From Flavobacteriales bacterium (GTDB lineage: Bacteria > Bacteroidota > Bacteroidia > Flavobacteriales > Weeksellaceae), in assembly GCA_900770875.1 (NCBI GenBank), contig CAAGLV010000106.1, positions 1 to 12,221 of the forward strand: a stretch of 12,221 bases of DNA, given 5' to 3'. Positions within the stretch are counted from its first letter, which is position 1; every line of letters begins with the position of its first letter. The notes under the pieces are model-generated. The model worked only from the letters and a program-made list of their open reading frames with translations, ran no database searches and was not told the DNA's origin. Shown here in pieces: positions 6,185 through 12,221 of this stretch. The translations under genes were made by a program, and so were the position numbers.

Positions 6185-7152
6185 TGAGCATTATCGAAAC
6201 TATTAAAACTTATTCGGGGTTTAATTTATTTAAAACTTTTGTCATCAATTATAAAATTGGCGGTTACGCTTATACTTCGTTATATAATATTACAAAAGTT
6301 TTATCGATTCGTATTTCGCGCGGAAAATTCTTTATGCGCTCGGCATCAATCTCTTGGTCGATATTTTTTAGTTTATTTCCGTTTACCTTATTTCTATTTG
6401 GTGTTTTACCTCATTTCCCTTATTATGCCGAAATAAAAAATATTTTTTTCATTAATTTTTTACCTCATTTATTACCCGACAGTTTAAAAACAGAAGTTAT
6501 AAGTTACATCGAAAATACCATTCGATTACAAGAAACTAAGCATATTAAATGGTATTTAATTGTAATTACTTTTTTGTTATCATCAAACGGAATACAAGGA
6601 ATAATTTCGTCGTTTAATACCACTTATCAAAATTTATATTCGCCCAGAAAAGGAAATAGATCACGGATAATTTCGCTTGTTTTAACTTTATTTTTCTCGG
6701 TAGTTATTGTTTTTCAGATTTTGGTTAGTTATTGTTTTTCTATTGTTTGGAAAATCTATAAAATGTCCGATTTCTTTTCGGATATGGGCAACATTCCTAT
6801 CCTCATCAATTATATTGCAGTGTTTTTATTCTATTTTATATCAATGTGCACCATTTATACATTTTGTCCTAATCACAAAAAATCACCTTTAACAATTATT
6901 CCTGGCGCATTCTTAACCTCTATTTTATTTATTTTAACAGCTGTTATCTTTAATCTTTATTTAAAATATTTTACATCGGTAAATATTATTTACGGATCGC
7001 TAGTTTTAGTAATTATGACGATGAGTTTTGTTTATACCAATGTTATATTGCTTATTATTGGTTTCGAATTAAATATGTCTTTATTTTACACCAAAAATTA
7101 TCATCGATTAGAAACTATTGAACTGAAAAAAAATATCAAATTAAATCCTTAA
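6184..7152 (+). CDS. YihY/virulence factor BrkB family membrane protein
   Basis: A 322-aa inner-membrane protein of the YihY/BrkB family (historically mislabelled ribonuclease BN). Family-typical blocks are the RSASISWSIFFSLFPF segment at 52-67, with a small-residue-rich first helix, and the region from YFTSVNIIYGSL (262-273) to LLIIGFELN (289-297) near the C-terminus. About six membrane helices are visible, near 55-75, 122-140, 160-185, 205-227, 238-260 and 272-295. The molecular role of the family is not established; members have been linked to envelope stress and transport. The ATG lies 26 nt from the divergent rlmH ATG. Its stop overlaps the stop of the converging channel gene by 4 nt. 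Confidence 0.85.
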   Translation: MSIIETIKTYSGFNLFKTFVINYKIGGYAYTSLYNITKVLSIRISRGKFFMRSASISWSIFFSLFPFTLFLFGVLPHFPYYAEIKNIFFINFLPHLLPDSLKTEVISYIENTIRLQETKHIKWYLIVITFLLSSNGIQGIISSFNTTYQNLYSPRKGNRSRIISLVLTLFFSVVIVFQILVSYCFSIVWKIYKMSDFFSDMGNIPILINYIAVFLFYFISMCTIYTFCPNHKKSPLTIIPGAFLTSILFILTAVIFNLYLKYFTSVNIIYGSLVLVIMTMSFVYTNVILLIIGFELNMSLFYTKNYHRLETIELKKNIKLNP

Positions 7153-8012
7153 TCTTCGTTTAACTTGCTTCCACAAGTTTTACAATAAACAGAATTATCT
7201 AAATGATAATCGTCTCCACAATTAGGACAAACCTCGGTATTGTTAGGTATTTTATTTGCTGCATTATTTATTTCCATCGTTACAATTCCGGTTGGAACAG
7301 CAATTATACCATAACCCAAAATCATTACAACCGAAGCCATAAATTGTCCAAAAGAAGTTACTGGAGCAACATCGCCATAGCCTACAGTTGTTAAAGTAAC
7401 AATTGCCCAATAAATACTAATTGGTATGCTTGTAAAGCCCGATTCGGGATGATCGCCTTCGATCATATACATTATCGATCCAATTACCACAACAATTAGT
7501 ATAATAAAAGACAAAAACACAATAATTTTATTTCTACTTTCTTTTAGTCCTAACAATAAAACATTGCGACCATGCGTAAATTCGGTTAACTTAAAAATCC
7601 TAAAAACACGTAGTAAACGTAAAATTCTGATATTAGATAAATACCTTCCGGCCGGAACAAAAATCCCAATATAAAAAGGTAAAATGGCCAAAATATCGAT
7701 TAAACCATAAAAACTAAAGATATATTTCCATGGCTTTTTTAAAACATAAATGCGCAAGCAAAATTCGATGGTAAAAAGAATAGTTATTACATATTCTAGC
7801 ACATTTAATACTTTATGATAACGCGCATTTACACTTGGTATCGTATCAAGCATAACGAGCATTACACTTAATAAAATAACAAACAATAAGGCGATATTAA
7901 AAAGTTTTCCTTGCTTTGTATTAGTTTCGAAAATAATATCAAAAAGATGATGCTTAAATTTAGCCTTTTCAAGCTTTGACATTCGTTTAAAAGGAAAACC
8001 TAATTTCGACAT
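7149..8012 (-). CDS. Voltage-gated-type potassium channel with C-terminal zinc ribbon
   Basis: A 287-aa six-helix ion channel subunit, expected to form tetramers in the inner membrane. The selectivity filter TTVGYGD at 208-214 indicates potassium. The S4 helix carries a textbook voltage-sensor ladder of a basic residue every third position: R129, R132, R135, R138, K141. S1 to S3 lie near 38-57, 68-92 and 100-119; the pore helices span about 165-250. The tail (262-280) has two C-x-x-C pairs (C262/C265 and C277/C280, 11 residues between), a rubredoxin-like zinc ribbon. Possible starts are Met1 and Met11; the first was kept because no signal separates them. The gene converges with the YihY gene (4-nt overlap of stops) and diverges from the epimerase gene. 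Channel identity is secure; physiological role is unknown. Confidence 0.92.
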   Translation of the reverse strand: MSKLGFPFKRMSKLEKAKFKHHLFDIIFETNTKQGKLFNIALLFVILLSVMLVMLDTIPSVNARYHKVLNVLEYVITILFTIEFCLRIYVLKKPWKYIFSFYGLIDILAILPFYIGIFVPAGRYLSNIRILRLLRVFRIFKLTEFTHGRNVLLLGLKESRNKIIVFLSFIILIVVVIGSIMYMIEGDHPESGFTSIPISIYWAIVTLTTVGYGDVAPVTSFGQFMASVVMILGYGIIAVPTGIVTMEINNAANKIPNNTEVCPNCGDDYHLDNSVYCKTCGSKLNED

Positions 8013-8055
8013 TGTATAGTAATTAAAGTTAAGCTAAATTAGAAAAAAATTAGAT
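8013..8055. promoter_or_regulatory. Short divergent intergenic region, channel / epimerase
   Basis: Only 43 nt separate the two divergent start codons, so both promoters must overlap here or extend into coding sequence. On the minus strand TAACTTTA (8031-8024) is one base off TAnnTTTG. On the plus strand I found no convincing box. Confidence 0.3.
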
Positions 8056-8946
8056 ATGAATATTCTTTTAACTGGCGGAACAGGATTGATAGGCAATGCT
8101 TTAACAAGAGCTTTAATTGATAAAGGATATCAGGTTAGGATTTTAACGCGCGAAACCGATGTTGAACCTCCATTTTTTACTTGGAATGCACAACATATAA
8201 ACGAAAAAGTTTTTGAAGATTTAGACGGTATTATCCATTTAGCTGGCGCACCATTAATGCATAAATGGACAAAAAAATATAAACAACAAATTATTGATAG
8301 CCGTGTAAATACAATTAAGCTTTTACATAAATACATTTGCAAGAAAAATATTCAACTAAAATTTTTTATTTCGGCTTCCGGATCTAGTTTTTACGGGCAA
8401 ACCACATCAAACAAAATTTACACCGAAGTAGATTCTATCGGAAATGATTTTTTAGCCCATGTTTGCCAACAATGGGAAGATGCTGCCAATTTATTTAAAA
8501 CCAATGCCACTAAAGTTGTTTGTATTAGAACACCTTTAGTATTAGCAAAAGAAGCCGAATCGTTTAAATTAATGCAATTTCCGACGGCTTTAGGATTGGG
8601 ATCTTGTTTAGGTAACGGAAAACAATGGACAACTTGGATTCATCTCCACGATTTATGTCGTATTTACATCGAAGCCATCGAAAATCAAAATTTAAATGGA
8701 GCGATAAATGCCGTAGCTTCCGAACAAATTTCGCATCAAGATTTTATGCATTCTTTAGCTAAAGCATTAAATAAACCTTTGTGGCTTCCTAACATTCCGG
8801 CATTTTTAGTTAGATTCGCAATGGGAGAAAAAGCTTCGTTAATCTTAGATGGATCGAGATTATCTAATCAAAAAATTAAAAATCACAACTTTACATTTAA
8901 GTTTGATTCGCTTGATAAAGTTTGGGACGATTTTTTTTCTTCGTAA
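8056..8946 (+). CDS. TIGR01777 family epimerase (SDR39U1-like, NAD(P)-binding)
   Basis: A 296-aa extended short-chain dehydrogenase-like protein, probably cytoplasmic. The N-terminus has the Rossmann dinucleotide loop GGTGLIG at 7-13 directly after the first strand. Further family marks are HLAGAP at 61-66, ISASGSSFYG at 105-114 (active-site strand with the YG element) and the segment around TTWIHLHDL at 192-200. The C-terminal 45 residues, from about 249, match the DUF1731 block typical of TIGR01777. Length is normal. Substrate and reaction are unknown for the family; epimerase is a label by homology only. The start places the Rossmann motif at residue 3, as usual. The DUF3857 gene starts 23 nt after its stop, so the two may be co-transcribed. 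Confidence 0.9.
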   Translation: MNILLTGGTGLIGNALTRALIDKGYQVRILTRETDVEPPFFTWNAQHINEKVFEDLDGIIHLAGAPLMHKWTKKYKQQIIDSRVNTIKLLHKYICKKNIQLKFFISASGSSFYGQTTSNKIYTEVDSIGNDFLAHVCQQWEDAANLFKTNATKVVCIRTPLVLAKEAESFKLMQFPTALGLGSCLGNGKQWTTWIHLHDLCRIYIEAIENQNLNGAINAVASEQISHQDFMHSLAKALNKPLWLPNIPAFLVRFAMGEKASLILDGSRLSNQKIKNHNFTFKFDSLDKVWDDFFSS

Positions 8947-8969
8947 ACAAGTAATACAAATCAACATAA

Positions 8970-10830
8970 ATGAATTTTAAACACACTCTATTACTTTTTT
9001 TATCGCTATCTGCAACAAATATTTATGCTCAAAAGCCACTAAGTGGTTTTCCTAAATTAACACAAGAGCAACTTAATTTAACTAATGTTAGTTACGACAA
9101 AAACGCCAATGCAGTAATTTTAGCCGAAGAAGGTTATTTAGATATTGATGGCAGAAATTATCAATTAAAAGTAAAAAAAAGAATTAAAATCTTAAAAACC
9201 GAAGGTATTTCGGAAGCTAATATCGAACTCTCGTATTACAAAAAGAATCAGAAAATTACAAATGTTAAAGCACAAACAATAAATCTAGAAAATGGAACTT
9301 ACGTTTCTTCTGCTTTAAACACAAAAGATGTATTTAATGTTAATATTAATCAATACTATGATAAAGTAAAATTTGCTTTACCTAATGTACACGTTGGTTC
9401 GATAATCGAATACGAATATACTTTAGTTGATGAAAACCTTTATTTAATAGATGCTTGGGATTTTCAGCACGAATTACCAACATTATCAAGTAAATTTAAT
9501 TTAAAGATTAACGCTTTAATCGACTATACCAACTTATCTGTTGGTAAAATGCTAAACGCAAAATATAAAAACAAAAAAAACACAACCGAATGGGAATTAG
9601 TTAATATTCCTAGTCTTAAAGAAATAAAATACGCTTACAATACCGACAATTTCTCCGAAAAAATTAAATTACAAATGGCCGGATATCAATCGGTAGAAGG
9701 CTTTAAAACAACAATAGCTAAATGGAGCGATTTAAAAAGAGAATTGTCCGAAAGTAACGAACAAAAATTTAATACAAATGCGGTAAAAAAATACGCCGAA
9801 TCAATTCCAACTTCGGGAACAGAATTTGAGGTTTTTAATCAAGTTTTAAATAATTTTAAAACCAACTTTAAATGGAATAATTTTAAAGGCATTTACACTT
9901 CCGAAACTCAAAAAAATATTTTAGAGCTTAAAAACAGCTAATAATGCCGATTTAAACTATTTGCTAAATCATATCCTTAAACAAAAGGGATTAGAGAGCA
10001 ATATCATCTTAGTTTCTTCGCGCCAAAATGGTAAATTACTTACTAATTTTCCTCTTTTAGATCAGTTCGATTTTATGGTAAATGTGGTTAAATTTAAAAA
10101 TGGCGAAAATTACGTTGTAAATGCATCTGATATTTCGGAAGATGATTACCGCTTTGCTCCTTTATATTTATTTAATGATTACGGATTTAATTTAGATTCA
10201 AAAGATTCAAACTTTATAGAATTTAATCAATTTAGATCCGAAAACGATGTTCGTTTTAAATATAGCGTTAAGAATGGCGAACTTATCGAACAGCGAATTG
10301 ACTCTTTTGACGGTTATTTTTTTAATAAAAACAGCGATAAAAAAGATTTAATCAATACTTATATTACACCTCCAATTTATATTGTTAATGATAACGATTT
10401 AAAAGAACCAGTTTATAAGGATAAAAAATACACCATTTCGCATACCAATAGAAAACCATTCAATCAACCAGATTTTATTCCGATCGAAAATCCGTTAAAA
10501 CAATTTATCGATCATTACGAATTTAAAGAAGAAAATCGAGTTGATAATATCGAGTTTAATTTTCCATTTTATCATAAAGTTATTGTTACGATAGAAGTTC
10601 CTGCTGGTTACGAAGTTATACAACCTCAACAATTTGCCGAATTAATAAAAAAATCTGATCTTTTAATTTACAATCAAACGTTTGGACAAAAAGATAACAT
10701 CCTGCAAATTGGATACGAATTTTATTTAGGTAAAGCCATCTTCCCTAGCGGAGATTATAGTTTATTAAAATCATTTTTCGAACAGGTGCAACAAGCAGCC
10801 AATAAACAATTTACTTTAAAACGTAAATAA
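8970..10830 (+). pseudogene. DUF3857 / transglutaminase-like secreted protein, split by a frameshift
   Basis: Two reading frames together encode one protein of about 619 aa. The first (8970-9941, 323 aa) starts with a signal peptide (basic start, LLLFLSLS core, likely cleavage after NIYA at 17-20) and a DUF3857 beta-rich domain (about 55-200), then the start of a transglutaminase-like domain. The second frame is open from 9925 to 10830 and continues it: ADLNYLLNHILKQKGL, then VSSRQNGKL, then a beta-rich C-terminal domain with VPAGYEV. Reading ELK and then TANNADLNY restores the expected family sequence, so one extra A in the A-run at 9930-9934 breaks the gene. The second part has no plausible start: TTG at 9961 is internal and the first ATG is at 10075. 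The catalytic Cys of transglutaminases is absent, as I recall being common in Bacteroidota relatives. The rest is well preserved, so either a recent mutation or a sequence error is likely. Function unknown; envelope location inferred. Confidence 0.82.
9930..9934 (+). other. Frameshift site in an A5 run
   Basis: The first frame reads CTT AAA AAC AGC TAA here. Removing one A gives CTT AAA ACA GCT AAT AAT GCC, which joins the N-terminal frame to the 300-codon C-terminal frame. The needed shift is +1. The site is not the classical -1 slippery heptamer. Confidence 0.75.
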
Positions 10831-10837
10831 TTAACAT

Positions 10838-10872
10838 AAAAAAATCCGCTCGATAATCGAACGGATTTTTTA
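10838..10872. terminator. Bidirectional hairpin terminator between DUF3857 gene and rplS
   Basis: An inverted repeat in the 62-nt gap between convergent stops. ATCCG (10844-10848) pairs with CGGAT (10862-10866), with an inner TCGA-TAA-TCGA hairpin (10850-10860) and outer A-run (10838-10843) against T-run (10867-10871). A single C/A mismatch separates the inner and outer stems. The U-run in either direction makes it usable for both genes. Confidence 0.88.
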
Positions 10873-10892
10873 TTTCTTCAGAAAAGTTTTTC

Positions 10893-11243
10893 TTAGTAAG
10901 AAGCGTCTTTAATACGAGCTTTTTTACCACGTAATGCTCTAAAGTAGAAGATACGAGCTCTACGAACTTTACCTCTCTTGTTAACTTCGATTTTTTGAAT
11001 CGCTGGCATGTTAACTGGGTAAATACGCTCAACACCTACATCTCCTGACATTTTACGAATAGTGAAAGTTTCTGTAGTTCCTTGTCCTCTTCTTTGGATA
11101 ACAACCCCTTTAAAGAACTGAACACGAGTTTTTCCACCTTCAGTAATCTCTTGATAAACTGTGATAGTATCACCAGCAGCAAAAGCTGGGAATTCTTTTT
11201 TAGCTACGTATTTCTCTTGTACGTATTTTACTAAATTTTCCAT
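10893..11243 (-). CDS. rplS: 50S ribosomal protein L19 (bL19)
   Basis: Large-subunit protein at the 30S-50S interface, near helix 14 of 16S rRNA. The 116-aa length is standard. The characteristic stretch FPAFAAGDTITVYQEI occupies 18-33. It is followed by RVQFFKGVVIQRRGQG at 40-55 (the SH3-like barrel), TFTIRKMSGDVGVERIYP at 59-76, and a basic tail KVRRARIFYFRALRGKKARI near 92-111. The ATG at 11243 gives the normal N-terminus and there is no Shine-Dalgarno. It is monocistronic in the view available: own promoter at 11315-11345, a structured leader, and a bidirectional terminator. Here it is separated from rpsP, rimM and trmD, its usual operon partners in many other bacteria. Confidence 0.98.
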   Translation of the reverse strand: MENLVKYVQEKYVAKKEFPAFAAGDTITVYQEITEGGKTRVQFFKGVVIQRRGQGTTETFTIRKMSGDVGVERIYPVNMPAIQKIEVNKRGKVRRARIFYFRALRGKKARIKDASY

Positions 11244-11266
11244 TTTAATATTTCGAATTTATTGCA

Positions 11267-11306
11267 AATGAATAACATACACGTCTTTCGTCAGAGGTTA
11301 ATCATT
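11267..11306 (-). promoter_or_regulatory. Stem-loop in the rplS 5' leader (candidate ribosomal protein leader)
   Basis: In the transcript, AAUGAUUAAC (11306-11297) pairs with GUUAUUCAUU (11276-11267) at 9 of 10 positions with one U-U mismatch. This encloses a 20-nt loop that contains a small ACG/CGU inner stem. It ends 23 nt before the rplS start codon and starts just after the predicted transcription start. Ribosomal protein mRNAs often carry such leaders for feedback control by their product; that role is inferred. Confidence 0.5.
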
Positions 11307-11314
11307 ATTGGGTG

Positions 11315-11345
11315 CAAAATTACGTATTTTTATGTATATTCCAAA
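11315..11345 (-). promoter_or_regulatory. rplS promoter
   Basis: On the minus strand TTTG (11345-11342) is followed after 19 nt by TAATTTTG (11322-11315). Both match the Bacteroidota consensus without error, making this the best promoter in the window. Initiation near 11308-11310 gives a leader of about 65 nt. The -33 element lies inside the last codons of the upstream DUF2007 gene. Confidence 0.8.
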
Positions 11346-11569
11346 TCATTTTCAGATTTATCTAAACTTGCTTGATAAATTTTAACTGCTTTTTCGTAGT
11401 CTTCTTCTTTTACCTGTAAACGAATCCCTTGCGAATAAGTAGCTCCTAACGAATAGGCTAAATTACCATCTAAAACGGTGCTTTCTATTCCGTAATCTTC
11501 TAGCATTAATTGAGCAATTTCGGCTTCAATTACTGTACTAAACGTTGTTAATATTTTAAAAATTCCCAT
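11330..11569 (-). CDS. DUF2007 family small protein (putative signal-transducing)
   Basis: A 79-aa soluble protein with the DUF2007 pattern. The N-terminal strand (FKILTTFS, 4-11) leads into a helix with EAEIAQLMLEDYGIES (15-30), then a strand TVLDGN, the segment near SQGIRLQVKEEDYEKAVKI (46-64), and a short acidic tail. This is a small ACT-like or ferredoxin-like alpha/beta fold sometimes labelled putative prokaryotic signal-transducing protein; no biochemical role is established. Its first 14 nt overlap the end of the polyphosphate kinase gene in another frame, so the two are co-transcribed and probably translationally coupled. Its final codons contain the -33 element of the rplS promoter. 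Confidence 0.8.
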   Translation of the reverse strand: MGIFKILTTFSTVIEAEIAQLMLEDYGIESTVLDGNLAYSLGATYSQGIRLQVKEEDYEKAVKIYQASLDKSENDLEYT

Positions 11570-12221
11570 TTCCTTCGTGTTTAATAATTACATCACTGTT
11601 GCTAATTAAATCTCTTTTATCAAAATCTTCTATTTTGCATAATAAAAAATTCATTACAGCTAATCTGGCTTTCTTTTTATCGTCGGTTTTAATTTCAATC
11701 CACGGGTTTAAAGCGGTTGCTGTTTGTGCTAACATTAAATTAATGTATTGGGTATAATCGTCCCATTTATCTTGGGCTTGTTTATCCAATTCGCCTAACT
11801 TCCATTCTTTCAATGGGTTTTTAGCACGGTCTTTTAAGCGTTTCTTTTGTTCTTTTTTTGATATTGATAAAAATATCTTAGTAATTTCTATCCCATCTTC
11901 TACCAATAATCGCTCTACATCATTTACCTGATGCATAAATTGTTGGTATTGTTTTTCTGTACAAAATCCAAAAACCGGATCTACCACTGCTCTATTATAC
12001 CAACTGCGATCCCAAAATACAATTTCGCCTTCGTTGGGCAATCCTTTAAAATAACGCTGAAACAACCATTGTCCTTTTTCGGTTTCGGTTGGTTTGGGCA
12101 AAGCAATTACTCTAAACTTTTTAGGATTCATATTTTGTATAATGCGCGAAATTGTACCGCCTTTGCCTGATGTATCGCGCCCTTCAAAAATTACTAAAAC
12201 TCGTTTCTTTTTATCTACAAC
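11556..12221 (-). CDS. ppk2: Polyphosphate kinase 2 (PPK2 family), N-terminus beyond the window
   Basis: Transfers phosphate between polyphosphate and nucleotides. The frame is open to the last base of the window, giving 221 visible residues. The ATG at 12131 is internal, because the essential Walker A loop GRDTSGKGG (visible residues 14-22, 12156-12182) lies upstream of it. Other marks are KPTETEKGQWLFQRY (43-57), the Walker B-like IVFWDRSWYNRA (67-78), FGFCTEKQ (84-91), and the lid region around RAKNPLKEWKLGELD. The GKGG form of Walker A suggests the PPK2 class I-type group that phosphorylates nucleoside diphosphates, but class cannot be fixed from this. Roughly 50-70 N-terminal residues are missing. 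The stop overlaps the DUF2007 start by 14 nt. Confidence 0.93.
   Translation of the reverse strand, partial: VVDKKKRVLVIFEGRDTSGKGGTISRIIQNMNPKKFRVIALPKPTETEKGQWLFQRYFKGLPNEGEIVFWDRSWYNRAVVDPVFGFCTEKQYQQFMHQVNDVERLLVEDGIEITKIFLSISKKEQKKRLKDRAKNPLKEWKLGELDKQAQDKWDDYTQYINLMLAQTATALNPWIEIKTDDKKKARLAVMNFLLCKIEDFDKRDLISNSDVIIKHEGNGNF

Noticed and set aside
6184..7152. Ribonuclease BN
   Set aside because: This is an old mislabel of the YihY/BrkB family. The sequence is a multi-helix membrane protein without nuclease motifs. The real tRNA 3' nuclease here is rnz.
8130..8342. Antisense open frame inside the epimerase gene
   Set aside because: It has no recognisable family and no promoter, and lies wholly within a well-supported gene. 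The same holds for the antisense frame at 11931-12170 inside ppk2 and the one at 10811-11035 over rplS.
9900..9965. Programmed frameshifting in the DUF3857 gene
   Set aside because: The required shift is +1, the run is only five A, and no prfB-like or slippery heptamer element is visible. A mutation or sequence error is simpler.
9961..10830. Separate gene starting at TTG 9961
   Set aside because: The frame is open upstream to 9925 and continues the transglutaminase-like domain of the previous frame. The TTG falls inside conserved domain sequence and the first ATG is 114 nt further on.
671..12221. Phosphate/polyphosphate gene system linking the Na/Pi transporter and PPK2
   Set aside because: The two genes are about 9 kb apart on opposite strands with many unrelated units between them, so no functional linkage can be read from the sequence.

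Overview
The window looks like ordinary chromosome of a flavobacterium (phylum Bacteroidota, most likely family Flavobacteriaceae; genus not decided). The evidence is the strongly AT-rich sequence, the lack of Shine-Dalgarno sequences with A-rich leaders instead, promoters of the Bacteroidota type (TTTG, about 19-20 nt, TAnnTTTG), and gene families with clear flavobacterial flavour: a LuxE-like acyl transferase, a DUF3857 protein, a Bacteroidota-type RNase Z and a TIGR01777 epimerase.

Left edge (1-378): a minus-strand tandem tRNA array, read as Thr-Tyr-Thr-Tyr and then into a further tRNA-Thr whose first six bases are at the window edge. Its promoter lies at 462-493. The stretch 379-670 has no gene. 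It holds that promoter, two near-identical A/T-tract repeats, and a plus-strand promoter for the next gene.

Plus strand (671-3326): a Na/Pi-cotransporter-family membrane protein with a PhoU-like tail, followed 28 nt later by a LuxE/PaaK-like adenylate-forming protein. A long symmetric hairpin at 3339-3381 ends this unit and the one converging on it.

Minus strand (6157 down to 3383): a tight four-gene operon, rlmH - CPBP membrane protease - rdgB - rnz, with overlaps or 6-nt gaps. It combines ribosome modification, nucleotide-pool cleaning and tRNA 3' maturation with one membrane protease.

Middle (6184-8946): a YihY/BrkB-family membrane protein (plus) whose stop overlaps the stop of a converging voltage-gated-type potassium channel with a zinc-ribbon tail (minus). 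The channel gene diverges from a TIGR01777 SDR-family epimerase gene (plus).

Right part: a secreted DUF3857/transglutaminase-like protein broken by a one-base frameshift near 9930 (8970-10830). After a bidirectional terminator comes rplS (minus) with its own promoter and a structured 5' leader. Last is a minus-strand pair, a PPK2 polyphosphate kinase running off the right edge and a small DUF2007 protein overlapping its end.

I see no phage, transposon, CRISPR or defence system. The points most worth checking are the rplS leader hairpin, the DUF3857 frameshift, and the tRNA repeat array with its compensatory acceptor-stem change.
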